Shown here in pieces: positions 1-11,243 of a DNA stretch of 60,000 nt (the first letter of the stretch is position 1; each line of letters starts with the position of its first letter). Source of the DNA: Hydractinia symbiolongicarpus (lineage: Eukaryota; Cnidaria; Hydrozoa; Anthoathecata; Hydractiniidae); contig NC_079888.1 of NCBI RefSeq assembly GCF_029227915.1, positions 5,531,001 to 5,591,000 on the forward strand, read 5' to 3'. The notes below the pieces were generated by a model, which worked only from the letters and a program-made list of their open reading frames with translations, was not told where the DNA came from and searched no databases. Made by a program: the position numbers and the translations under genes.

Positions 1-439
1 CCTAACAAGTTTTAACTCAATATCTTTCTTTTTCATCCTTCTTTTTGCAGTTTCGGTTTTCACGAAACGTGTCCCTGGAAACTCATTTACGACTAAATGG
101 CCACTATGGTCAAACCAATTGTCTTTTTTCAATAAACTGTGTTTGTTGCTTTACTAAGAGATTAAAGTCATAAAACATAGGATGTTGCATTTCATGCAGT
201 CAGAGAAAATTGTTATTTAATCTGTAAAATCGATTGTTATTTAATCCGTAAACGATTTAATTAAGCGTATAACTATTTAGTTAATTAAATGGTATGAACT
301 TCTTAATCCAGTTTTTTAATCTTTTTCAACCAAATCAACAGCATATGATTTTATTTTTTTGTTTATGTGTTCTGCACCGAAAGAATATTAGCTAAAGTGT
401 AAAAGAAGGTCTGTTTGGGAGAAATAGGATTAGTTATGT

Positions 440-655
440 ATACCTGTATATTCGTTGTGTTGTATTTAAGCTAGCTAGATAGCTGCTAAACATGTCTTCA
501 AGGAAACCTTCATTGAGACCGGGGTTCGATTCCTCTTGACGGCGATTCAACATGCGCGAGTGAATGTTACCATAGCCCCGGGTTAACCCAAGCCATGTGA
601 GGGAAATTGGGAAGATGGCACACTGTGTGGGATAGATAGATAGATAGATAGATAT
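440..655 (+). repeat. SINE-like retroposon with GATA tail
   Basis: The segment contains GGGGTTCGATTCC near 514, which resembles a tRNA B box, then a GC-richer body with the phrase GGGAAGATGGCACAC and a terminal GATA microsatellite at about 632-655. A tRNA-like promoter, an unrelated body and a microsatellite tail are the usual parts of a tRNA-derived SINE. I did not find a convincing A box, so the head may be degenerate. It abuts the tail of the LINE fragment that follows on the other strand. Confidence 0.45.
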
Positions 656-1617
656 TTTATTTATCAATAGCAGTTATATATATACAATTAAAATTAAAAG
701 AAAATAAATATAAAGAAAAAGAAAATAAATATCATAATTAGTCAGGGTAACAAAATTAAAATATATAATGCTATTGAAGGGAGACCATACCTAATAGCAT
801 AAAGCTAAGGCAAAGGGTATGGCCACCCTTGGACAATTACAGTAAACGATACGAGACGCACAAAACAACACACACATAAAAGTGGGTCAAATGATAAACA
901 ACCATGCGGGAAACAAATGGCCAAGTCTGACAATTCAGGAAGGATTAGTAAGAGGAAACAAAGTACTTTTTCAGATCACTTCTAAGATTAAAATAATCAA
1001 GGGAGACAAATTTTCTAGTCATTAAAGACTGCAATTTATTCCAGGAATTAATGGCATTAAATCTAATTGAGTTTTTACCAAAAGAAATAGTATTAAAGGT
1101 AGGGAGATTGATCAAACCAATTTTCTCTGCCCGAGTGCCTTGAGCATGGGTGAAGTCAACCGCAAATGTATTAAGGATAGAAGCAGGCAATTTTTCATGA
1201 AATAGTTTATGTAAAAATAGAATATTGTGACATTTGACAATATCAGAGAATTTGAGGAGCTCAAGATTACCATACAGGTGACTGGATGATGCTCTTCGAG
1301 ATTCAAAAGACATGAGTCTAATAGCAAAATTTTGCAAAACAGTAATACGATTAACATCAAGACTGTTTGGCTGACCCCAAATTTGATTACAATATTGCAA
1401 GTGTGAATGAAAAATGGCATAGTAAACTAGAATAAGAACATTTAAAGGCACAAAGTGACGAAGTTTAGCTAAAGCTCCATTGGCCCTCTTGAGCTTGGCA
1501 ACAGTATCATTGATCTGAGACTTCCAGCTTAAATCAGAATCTAATAGAACACCAAGATATTTAATACAATTACTAGGTATAAGCCTTTTACCATTGATAA
1601 AAAGCCTAAAATCGTAA
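631..1617 (-). pseudogene. 5'-truncated LINE tail: RT thumb, C-terminal region and 3' UTR
   Basis: On the minus strand a frame is open from about 1617 to the stop at 945. It begins with KYLGVLLDSDLSW, a thumb-region motif of jockey/CR1-type reverse transcriptases, and continues to YAIFHSHLQYCNQIWG, which matches the conserved C-terminal block of these elements. The catalytic palm motifs are missing, so the copy is 5'-truncated. Downstream comes an AT-rich 3' UTR of about 300 bp ending in a TATC microsatellite near 631-655, a typical tail for CR1/L2-like LINEs. The open frame suggests a recent insertion. It cannot move by itself. Confidence 0.75.
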
Positions 1618-1800
1618 TTAAGATGGATGTTGCCGGGAGTTGTCTAGTAGAGCGCGGGCCCTAATTGGGTCTGCGTCGCTCAAAATGAGCATTAAATACT
1701 CTAGGACTCTCCATCTAAGCCATGGCCCCTCCTGGAAATAATAGACAGGGTATATCCCTCGATATTTGTGAGGCTGGCCATGTAAAATATGCACATCCAT
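1618..1800 (-). repeat. Interspersed repeat A, copy 1
   Basis: This 180-bp block reappears in the opposite orientation at 3985-4115, sharing phrases such as ATATCGAGGGATATACC and GAGTATTTAATGCTCATTTTGAG. In both places it lies directly 5' of a truncated LINE tail and in the same relative orientation. A 60-codon frame runs through it, but it has no recognisable domain and the frame is not kept in the second copy, so I treat it as non-coding. Confidence 0.6.
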
Positions 1801-2204
1801 CTATCTATCTGTGTTTTTTACTACTCCCTGTGCACAAAAGCTAGCATAGCTAGCTTTAGAGTCTAGTAGCTACCTTCTCAACTGCGCTGCAAAAAAAACA
1901 GAAGCTTACTTTAACAGCCTCTGGGTACAACTAAAAGCTATTTAATTTTGTTTGCACCTTAAGCTATACTAACAATGCCAAATATTTTATTTTTCACAAA
2001 AATAAATTCAGTCCAGCAGAACATAAACATTCCAGCGTCCCGTTCGCACATAAACTTAGCCGCCATTATTGTTTTTGTGTTATTATTCAATTTTTTACAC
2101 ATAAATTAATTTATTTTCATAATTAACGGAAATTTAAGAAACCAATCAGAACTCAGAACTGACCAGTGTGGCCCAGGGTCATTTCTTCTCGCCGTCGAGA
2201 TCGT

Positions 2205-3265
2205 CAAAAAGAGAAAAATGGGCGTGGGGACGAGGTTGCCTATGTGATACCCGAGACCCAATACCCTGGTACCGAGACCCGATACCCTGATATTATTTTA
2301 TTTTTTATATTATTTTTTTTATTTTTAATATGAACGATAATACAAACACATTTTGTTATGTATATTTCTTCGCTATATACGGAAATATTTGTTGCACGTA
2401 ATATGCGAATTTGCTGCTGGCTTCAACTATGGTTTATATCACCAGGAAACTACAATGAAACTAGCATCAAAAAAATTTTTTTGTCTGCTCAAAAACATGA
2501 ATGATTGAAGTGATAATAGACTTTTTTAAATTCATTAGAGTATGTTTGTTTTTCCTTGTAGGGTCGAAATAACTCCTTTTGGTTTTCGAAACCATGATTA
2601 AATTTTGTATATTGTTCAAAATTTTCTCCACAACCATAGCAAGTTAATACATTCTTGTGGGCGTAGTTGAAAAGGAACAAGACATAATCATTATCTGTTG
2701 GTACAGGTGGTACTGGTTTATTCACTGTTGTTGAAGGTGGAATAGGTAATAGGTTGAGTTGAGTTAGTAAGTATTGAATATGTTTGTATTGAAGGCGCAG
2801 ATAATACATTGGTGAAGTTGAATATGAAGCATGTGTCTGTGAAGTAGCAGTAGGCTGCGATAACGGTAGTGTAGATGGTGTTTGTGCAGGAGCTGATGGA
2901 TCGTTTAAATTTGTAATTGGAACGTTTTTGACGTTAGCTGGCTCTTTTCATTTCTGAGTTGCCTTCGTTTTCTTTCTGCCCGCGTTTTTCTCTTTAGTTT
3001 TAGCATTTTTCACATATGTATCGCCAAATCCTGTGATGAACGTACGCCTTGCTTTGAATAAACCAACATATCATCTTCCATATATTAGGTTGAAAAATAA
3101 GAAACTAATTAGAAAGAATTAGGATTTTTATTAAAATAAAACATCGCCTAAAAAAATTAATAAATAAAAAAAATCAGGGTATCGGGTCTCGGTATCAAGG
3201 TATTGGGTATTGGGTCTCGGGTATCACATAGGGTATCGGGTCCCACTTTTCTCATATGCCGAAAA
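2205..3265. mobile_element. DNA element with long inverted repeats built on GGTATCGGGTCTCGG
   Basis: The left end (2239-2292) and right end (3173-3240) are inverted copies of each other, sharing CCTATGTGATACCCGAGACCC on the left and its complement on the right. The ends also carry internal direct repeats of GGTATYGGGTCTCGG. Between them, on the minus strand, lies a broken reading frame: a basic stretch with KEKNAGRKK, a proline/serine-rich linker, and a C-terminal part with CYGCGENF (stop at 2489). This looks like the tail of a transposon-encoded protein. At least one in-frame stop interrupts it. The superfamily is not clear. Confidence 0.6.
2489..2809 (-). pseudogene. Remnant of a transposon-encoded protein with a CYGCG zinc-ribbon-like motif
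   Basis: This 106-codon frame ends with an aromatic and lysine-rich segment and contains NVLTCYGCGENF. Paired CxxC motifs like this are common near the C terminus of cnidarian transposon-associated proteins. Upstream, the same frame continues as a Pro/Ser/Thr-rich linker and a Lys-rich region before a TGA. It sits inside the inverted-repeat element at 2205-3265, so it is most likely that element's cargo. No catalytic motif is visible. Confidence 0.45.
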
Positions 3266-3984
3266 ATTATGCTGGGTCTCCTGTTGGCTACTGACCCTCT
3301 GAAATCAAAAGCACTTGCCTAGTCAAATTATAAACAACAAAAACTTTATGTATCTATGTGGATATTCTTGTAAATTTTCTACGCTTTTGCAGACTTTTTT
3401 ACTAAAACTGAAATCTCACAACTTTTTGGCGAGGGAATTAGCGAAACAAGTCATTACTTGTCAGTACCAGTTTGTTAACAAGTTCATAAACAAGAAAAAA
3501 GAATAATATTTTCGTACTTAGTACAATACTTTGAGTTGATTTTTGATTACTTTTTTAAATAGGAGGTAAGCTTTAGAATTTAATTACCCATTCTGTTTCT
3601 TTCTGTAGTGAAACTTTTGCAATATTTAACTTCACTCTTGCCGCCCCTTCTCTCCGCCTTTATTTTTCTGAGAAAAAGACTCTCCATCCCTTGGTTAAAC
3701 AAACGGAGAACTGGGTTCTAATGTTTTGAAAAGATAGATTTCTCAAAATGGCTGAAGCTATTTGGAAGAAACAGATTTGAGGACGAAACTGAAATTAGCA
3801 GAGAACAGGGTGAAAATACAATTTTCTTGTATAACCAGATATAATTTTTCATCGCTTTTGTTCAGCATATGGTATAGCTAACTCTAGTTCGAGTCTTCTA
3901 CGAATTTTCTTAAGTTTATAGCAAGACATAGGATCTAGCTAGGGGTTAAGAAGTTGCACTGCATTACATATAGCTAGCTAGATG

Positions 3985-4115
3985 TCTATATTTTACATGG
4001 CTACCCTCAGAAATATCGAGGGATATACCTTATCTATTATTTCCAGGAGAGGCCATGGCTAGCCCTGGAGTATTTAATGCTCATTTTGAGCTACACCAAC
4101 CAATAGAGGGTTTAG
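3985..4115 (+). repeat. Interspersed repeat A, copy 2
   Basis: This is a diverged, inverted copy of the repeat at 1618-1800. It shares ATATCGAGGGATATACC and the GGCCATGGCT and TATTTAATGCTCATTTTGAG blocks. It precedes the LINE tail at 4236-5117. Confidence 0.6.
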
Positions 4116-4186
4116 ATAAACTTAATGCTAGCTAGTTAAACACGAAAACTAACTTATGTATTATTATGTATTATGTGTTATTATGC

Positions 4187-4222
4187 ATAAAACTAGAGGT
4201 AGCTAGCTACTTCTAGTTTTAT
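4187..4222. repeat. 36-bp near-perfect palindrome centred on TAGCTAGCTA
   Basis: The arms ATAAAACTAGA and TCTAGTTTTAT flank a TAGCTAGCTA centre. Only one base pair is mismatched. It lies between repeat A and the LINE tail. Confidence 0.7.
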
Positions 4223-4235
4223 ACATAAAAAATTT

Positions 4236-5117
4236 TACCGCCACTGTGAGACATTTAAACTCACTTTTATTGATGTACGTCTCATCTATGGTTATAGCTT
4301 CTAAATTAAATAAGGCTAATGGTATGTTGTCTATACTTCGACACTATCTACCTAAATATTCGCTAATTGATTGCTATCATGCACTTTTTGCGTTTCTTGC
4401 TACATTTTCTTGTCAAATCTGGGGTCAATCAATATCAAACACTCATCGTATTATCAAACTACAAAAAGCTGCCCTCCGTGTTATTACTTTTTTTGATTTT
4501 AGACAATCTTCTATACCCCTTTTATCTCAATGTAAAGTCTTTCGCATTTCTGATTTTATAACTTTATCTAACATTATATTAGTCTTCAATATCCTCAATT
4601 CTCCTAATGAAGTTTGTAACCTTTTTAATTTAAAAATTATTTAATCGATATATGAAACCAGAAACTCCTCCATTAAACTTCTTAACAGACCTGTGGTCAG
4701 AACTTCTAAATTTGGTGTCAACTCTATACTCTGTCAGTGTATTCTCTGCTGGAATAGGTTCCAACAACATTTTTCTAGACATGACTTGGCTTCTTTAAGC
4801 TCTGGTCAAATTAAATCAAAATGTAAATTCTTCTTTCTAGACAGCTACAAGAATGGCCCTGATTAGTCACTTTTATATAAAAAATCTTCTCAAACTTTAA
4901 CTGAGCTCAATCTGAGTTAATATCTGCTATTTGTCATCATATATATATATATATATATATATTTATATCAGTTTTCATATGTAGGTTTTTTCTCACTGGT
5001 GGTCTCACCCGTTTAGCTAATACAGCTATTTGACGATCTCCATATTTAAAAACTGTATGTTATCTGTATATATATCACTGAAATAAAAAATTCAATTCGA
5101 TTCATCTATCTATATTA
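4236..5117 (+). pseudogene. 5'-truncated LINE tail (plus strand)
   Basis: The frame ending at 4644 contains KLNKANGMLSILRHYLP and HALFAFLATFSCQIWG, matching the C-terminal block of the LINE copy at 945-1617 at roughly half of positions. It then breaks down. The sequence ends near 5100 in an A-rich stretch followed by ATCTATCTAT, the same tail type as the first copy. A TA dinucleotide run lies at about 4940-4963. The copy is older and more decayed than the minus-strand one. Confidence 0.65.
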
Positions 5118-6132
5118 AAATACAAGTGACATATGACATTTGTTTGGTGATGGTTGAAGAGTCTAAAACTCATTCATGCTATCTCCTTATTGCAATTGAG
5201 CAAATGTTATAGTTCAAAAAAAATTGACTTTGTCCAAATATTCAAAAAGGTAAATAATTTTTGTATTTTAAAAGAAGACCAACAACACTATATTTTAGTA
5301 AACTGGTTGCCATCCTAAGGTCTAAAATTAAAAGTTAGGGTCTCAAGTTAAAATAGTTAAGCAATACAACAGTGTTATGTTTCCTTTTTTTTGTAAAGTC
5401 TTAATGGTTCTTGAAATTTATCACGTAACAGGCTTTATGAAAACTTAACACATCATCATTTGGGCCCCTGTTATTGACAACAGCAAACGTTGGTATACCA
5501 TTATAACTTAACATTGCAATGTAGCACCTTACTTTGGTCCTGTATATATCTGATACTGCATGTAATCAGCAAAACTTCAAAATCTAAGAAAATCGATGAA
5601 TTTTAAAATATCATATTGATCCCTACACAACTTTTAAGCTGTTATGGAATTAACGTGTAAGCTTTGTCCTATAAAATGTAAAATATCATAAATGATTGAC
5701 TGTGGGGTTTCTTTCTTTTTTTGGTGCAGGCTTTGTCAAAATACGCCAATTTTTAACATGTGACCATTAGGCAAGTAAAATCAACGCCAAATGTAATTTT
5801 TACCAAATTTTTATTTAACAAAGAAAATTATGATTGGTATTGGTATTGGTATTGGTATAAATATCGCATCTCTTTTTTTACCTTTTTTATTGTTAGAGTC
5901 AATTATTCTTATGTACTATCAGAATAAGTGAAAAAAAATAATTTATTTAACCTTTATCTGAAGTGCTAATTTTATAATTATTTAGTCGTTCCCTAAATAA
6001 AATTCATGCCAAAAATGCCATTTTAGGCAATCCCCAAAGTAAATTCACGCCAATGGTATTAAATATTTAATGGTAATTTTCTGTATTTTTATTTAGTGAA
6101 ATATAATATGTAATTAAAAATAACAATACAAA
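5118..6132. other. Intergenic, upstream of the kelch gene
   Basis: No coding sequence was seen. A short TATTGG tandem repeat lies at about 5831-5858. Stretches with CGCCAA near 5740-6050 resemble the ends of small foldback elements seen elsewhere in the window. The promoter of the kelch gene should lie here, but no clear TATA box was identified. Confidence 0.5.
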
Positions 6133-8850
6133 ATGAGCATCTTTATCCCATTTCTAAATGGTGACCTAAAGCCAGAAAAACGAAGTGGACATGTATCTGT
6201 TTATTATCAAGGATTACTTCTTGTGTTTGGAGGTTATGGAGAATTTGATCAGTTCTTATCATCAAGAAACATATGGTGTTACAACGTGGAAGCAACTCAG
6301 TGGACAAGATATACAACAAAAGGTATAAACTCTTGCTTTTGGCTGATTGTTATATTTCACGTTGTTTCTCTATAATACGTTGTCTGTCTGTGAGCCAAAG
6401 ATGGTAGTTTATTTTCATCGGCTATAGTATGAATAGTTTGATTTTGCAAATTTGCATGACTTTGGCTAGTAGAAAGCTAAAGAAAACAGTTTTTTGTTAT
6501 TTTTCTTGTCTGTTCTTTTGGGAAACCATAACCAGAAATATTAAATCTCTTCGCCATTTATAGTATTTTAAATAATAACCAGAAATGGATCTGCACTTTT
6601 GCAAATGAGATTTTGAAAACTGTTCACACAAGCATTAGCCGAATGATTGACAAAAGCTAATACCAAATATTGCTTGAAAAAAAATTATTTGTTATATCAG
6701 AACTTTATATATGCTGTAGCTCATTCGTAAAGTTTTAATATTTTAAAAGTTTGTTGATATATACACAGGATAAAAAAAATGTGAAAAAGCAGGCCGGTCT
6801 ATGAAATTTAGAAACATTCTGAAATATTAGAAATAATTCGCAACTTGATCTTGACTACTCCTAAAACTTGATCTTGACAGTTAGAAATAACTTAGTTTCT
6901 ATATTTTTGACTTATTGAAGTGTATCAACCAAGCTTTTCACGTGTGTGCAATAGGCTCTTTTTTTCCTATCTTTTTTTCGGTCAAAGAGAATTGGTTAAG
7001 AATGTCCGGAATTATAAGCTTTGTGACAGAGTGGACAAGCAATTGTCTAATATGTTTTATAATTGACGCTTGTTTACTGTACATGGTCACCACGAAACAA
7101 CACGTGCTCAATTTTTTTGGTTTCACACAAAATATACAGACACAAAATGCTTAGTACCATACTAATATTTTTGTTATTTTGTTTTCTGAAATCACGTGTT
7201 CTTCCTTTGCTATGCTATGTGACTCGGCAAAAAAACTGTGTATTGTTGTGAATGGCTTTAAACTAAACTGCACAACTTTTTTATCGTTGACCCTACGAGA
7301 AGACTTGAAAAGTTTTTTTCCTGTTACTAAAGTGAAAGTGATTTTTTTTTGCATTTTGTCCAAGGCTGGTTGGAAAAGTGTTTTTTTTAAATAAATTTTT
7401 TTGTATCATGACACTTTTGATTTTGTCCAAGTGCGCAAGCACTAACAAAAATGCTCATGAGCTTTTTGCACTATTGCGAAAATGATCCCAAATGGAAACA
7501 GGTTTTTGTACTTGTCCTTGTTATGAAGGCAAATTAAAAAAATACAAATTGAAAAGATGAAAAATTCGTTTATTTAATGACGTCAGCAATAATAATGACG
7601 TCAATATTAATTTTTTTGATGTCATGATGCTTCCTATAATTTGATCAGTTATAATGCCAAATTTCATAGTCGTTATTATGCCAAATTTTATTTCATAACA
7701 GGTGGTAAAATTAGCACCCTAAAAACGGGGCCCAAAATTACCCCGCTGAAATAGGGTTAAAAGGTAAATTTCTGTTACCCATTATTGCAATAGCTGATTA
7801 TTATTATTTATTTTTATTCAAGGTGACATTCCTGGCAATGCAACAGGTTCATGTGTGACCCTGGTCGGTGACAATATGTATTTATTTGGTGGATATTACC
7901 AGAATGAAGGACAAACAAATTACTTGTACAGCCTTGACTTGAAAACGTTTACATGGTACGATTTAACGGAAAGTACCAAAGGGCGAAGGCCATCTCCACG
8001 AGATAAATTTGGTTGTTGGACTATTGGTAATCAAATCGTTTACTTTGGTGGTTTTGGTTTTCCTCCTGACAACTTGCACAAAGTGAAAGGAGATTTTTGT
8101 TTTGAAGAGTTCCCACAAGGTTATTCACGTGGTTTTGGATGGAACAATCATCTATTTTCCCTGGAATGCTCTGAAAATCTAAAATGGAAACAACCAACAT
8201 GCATAGGTAGACGACCACGCCCTCGGGCGGCATTCGCTGCTACACAAATTGGAACTAAAGGATATTTATTTGGTGGTCGATTCAAGGATGAGCGGCGAGA
8301 CGATTTGTTTTGTTTGGATTTAGAAACATTTGAATGGCAAGAACTAATAACCTTGACCAATGCTATTCCTCCGGGTCGATCTTGGCATGTGATGGCAAAA
8401 GCTTCAGATCAGCATTTGTTTGTGTACGGTGGTTTCAGTACCGATGGTGACGCACTTAAAGACACGTGGCTGTATAATACAGAAAACAATGAATGGACTG
8501 AATTAGAAAACGCCTCCAACCATCTCGGTTGTTTTGCGCCACGTTTGTGGCACACAGCCTGTGCAACCGATACGCCAGGTGAAATTCTAATATTTGGTGG
8601 TTGCTCAAACTCTGTGTTGGGATCTGAAAGCACAATACACGCAAATAATGTTGCTGTTTTTAGATTCTCGCCAGTATCCTTACGAAGACTATGTATTGAT
8701 TATATTGTGTCAAATGTTAGTCTGTATCACGAGTACGTGAAGTCCTTACCGAAATCTTTACAACGTAATATTTATCAACGTTGCCATGCATTGGGGTTGG
8801 ATGCTACTATTGGTCATGGACAACTGGTCAGTAAATGTAGTTTGTTGTGA
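6133..8850 (+). CDS. KLHDC2: Kelch-repeat E3 ligase substrate receptor, KLHDC2/KLHDC1-like
   Basis: Two exons, 6133-6322 and 7823-8850, join in phase 1 (AACAAAAG|GTATAA donor, TTTTTATTCAAG acceptor) to give 405 codons plus stop. That is essentially the length of vertebrate KLHDC1 and KLHDC2 (406). Six kelch blades can be followed by their GG motifs: VFGGYG, LFGGYY, YFGGFGF, LFGGRF, VYGGFS, IFGGCS. Motifs shared with KLHDC2 are RSGHV near the start, DKFGCW, GWNNH, GGRFKDERRDDL, GRSWH and PRLWHTACA. The arginines of GGRFKDER and the serine of GRSW correspond to residues that bind C-terminal Gly-Gly degrons in KLHDC2 (family knowledge). The C-terminal tail after the propeller (RRLCIDYIV onward) is where CUL2/EloBC docking is expected. 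The protein would act in the cytosol or nucleus. Vertebrate orthologues have many more introns, so introns were lost here. KLHDC1 and KLHDC2 cannot be told apart by eye. Confidence 0.92.
6323..7822 (+). other. Intron of the kelch gene
   Basis: A 1.5-kb intron with GT/AG ends. Frames inside it are short, on both strands, and have no recognisable domain. They are treated as chance. Confidence 0.8.
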
Positions 8851-9277
8851 ATCTGTCCCTCCTGAGCTTGTAGACTTACAGCAGGATGTATGAGGCGAAA
8901 AAAAGTGTACATTAACTCGCATGGCTTTTATGTGCTGTCATTTTTACGTACCTTAGTGCTACAGTAAGATTCTAAAGGTGTCTAATGTTGGCGAAAATAC
9001 TGTTTATTATTTTTATTTTTATTTTTTTCATTGTTTATCTTAATGTAAACATACTTCGCTTGTAAACCCTTTTTTGTCTTTATCGTCACACACTCTTTTT
9101 TGTATGAGAAACATTTTTATAATTTACAGGAGGCTAAAATACCTCAACAACACTATGTTCAAATGAAATTCTGCGCTTGTTTTCACGACTAAAACTATAG
9201 TTCGTACTAGGAAATAATTTCAAAGGATGTTTATAGTTTGTAAAATATTTATACTGTTTCTTTATATCATTATATTA

Positions 9278-9283
9278 AATAAA
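9278..9283 (+). terminator. Polyadenylation signal of the kelch gene
   Basis: AATAAA lies 428 bp downstream of the stop and is followed by T-rich sequence. It is the first clean signal on this strand that I noted after the gene. Confidence 0.5.
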
Positions 9284-9289
9284 TTTTTA

Positions 9290-11243
9290 TTAAAAATGTG
9301 TAAAAACAGCCCTATGCTACATGGAAGTAGTCAATATTCTTCGAATAAACGACACAAAAGATCCTTATCAGTGAAATTGAACATTTTGTTTTGAATCAAA
9401 GCGTTTACTAGAGGAAATAATCTACTTGAGGGCGTGTTTGTTATCAAAATATTAAAAATAGGGAGGGGCGTTTATTTAAGATTGTACAGTATATACATGA
9501 TTTTGAAGAATTTTATGTTCCAATTCGTTATGCGTTGTATGTATTTGTTAAAAATGACGGCCATGTTAAACACCTTAAAGCTAGAAATTATTGGTGGAAG
9601 AAATTTTTGCGGGTTTTTTTTTTTTTTTTTTTTTTTTGCTGTTACAAAATTCTTCATTTCGCACAATATATATTATGCAGATGACTATTGATTTTCCCAA
9701 AATATAAGTAGATTTAGTTTCAGTGGAGAAAAAATCAATATTTTGTCTAACATCGCTATATAGATTCGACAGGAAAAAAAAGTATAAAGAAATGAAAAAT
9801 TTGGCGGATTATTTAAGATTTTTAAGATTTCTAAAATCTGCCAAAAAGAAATCTATATTATCTATATTATATTAACCGTATACGTCTGTCTGTCAAGCAA
9901 AATGGTACTGCAAGTAGCAAGACCACGCAATGCGGTAAAAAAGCGGACGGGCGAACCCGTGGATTTTCGATTTACGGGCCACCGACTAGTGCATAATTCC
10001 GTAAAATCTTCTTCCGCCCGCAAATAATTTGTACCAATTAAGAAATATTTTACATGTACATTTTATACCTAAGATTTTAATAACTTTGTTAAATATGATT
10101 ATGTTCTACGTTGCCAAAATATGGAGGTCTGGTACGTAGTATCACCTTGGGGACCTCCAAGGTGTCACAAACATTGTGTTCATGTAAAGATCACATAATT
10201 TTTCTATTTTTCATCCCGAAATAAAAAATAATTTATTCAAGCCCACGCTAATAATTAGAAATAATTCGTGAAGTACTTCGACTCTCACAACCAAGAACAT
10301 CCAGCTAATCAGCACTAAGTTTAGATTTGCGCTACACATGCGCGTTGTCAACATAAATTGCCCAAGAATGAGAAAAATGTAGACAAGAATTGACTACAAT
10401 ATTTGTGTACAACATGCCGCCACTTGAAAAAACCTTTTTGTTTTGAAAACAGAGGACACCATCTTGCGTTTACTAACCACTTACACTGAAGTAAATTCGA
10501 AGAATTTTCTAGATTTATTGATCATATCTAAGTCATACACGAAAATTCGGTGCAAAAATAAAAGTTGTAATAATAGATGACGTGAACAAGATTAAGCAAG
10601 GACTTTTGTGTAAGTAACTTTTATCGCTGACATTGTTTTGCGCAACAAAGTTGTTACATAACTAGGAGATGGGGTGGAAAAGATTTGGCGAGAATTTAAA
10701 TTTGTACATATTTGATTATTCGCTAAATTAAATCTACGGTAATAAAACAAACAAATTTCATAGATTCTTTTATAAATCCAAAACAACTCGGCTCATGTGG
10801 ATTCTGAGTGTATTGCTTTTGAGAAAAAAGTTGATGATGAATGAACCCATGAATTTATTTTCATCTTTATTTCGTTGACTCAGTTTCCAAGGTACTCGTC
10901 AAATTAAAATCAGCGCAAAAATTTTAGCAAAAAAATTAGTTACGTTGTATTTAATCCACCCAAAAAAGAACTGTTCAAGCCAGGCCACCAAGAAAACTAG
11001 CGTTAAATTACTAGTTAGAAGACTTATAAGACTAGGAGGATAGGAAAGCTGAATCTACCTACAACCCTCTATACTTCTTCGGGTTTTAAGTGAGTGACAG
11101 ACATGAGAAATTTTGGTGTTCAAAAAAACATTCCAAGAAAAATTGATAAGTCGAAAAAATATATTAAAAATAATGTTTAAGAAATTATACAATCACAGAA
11201 ATAAATAAAAGAAATTCATTTAAGAGCTGAAGCTTGTGTTGAA
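9290..11243. other. Intergenic, AT-rich, with small elements
   Basis: It holds a run of about 25 T near 9617-9640, a short inverted repeat around 9799-9845 (TTTGGCGGA near the left, ATCTGCCAAA near the right) and the Helitron-like element at 9861-9989. No gene was seen. Confidence 0.5.
9861..9989 (+). mobile_element. Short non-autonomous Helitron-like element, copy 1
   Basis: It begins TCTATATTATATTAA after an A and ends in CTAG before a T. A hairpin (CCCGTGGATT...TTTACGGG) lies just upstream of the CTAG end. A 5' TC, a 3' hairpin followed by CTRR, and insertion between A and T are the structural marks of Helitrons. It is related to copies at 16099-16225 and 30174-30268. Confidence 0.6.

Noticed and set aside
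7151-7394. Overlapping frames on both strands inside the kelch intron
   Set aside because: No domain, no conservation to test, and they lie in a well-supported intron.
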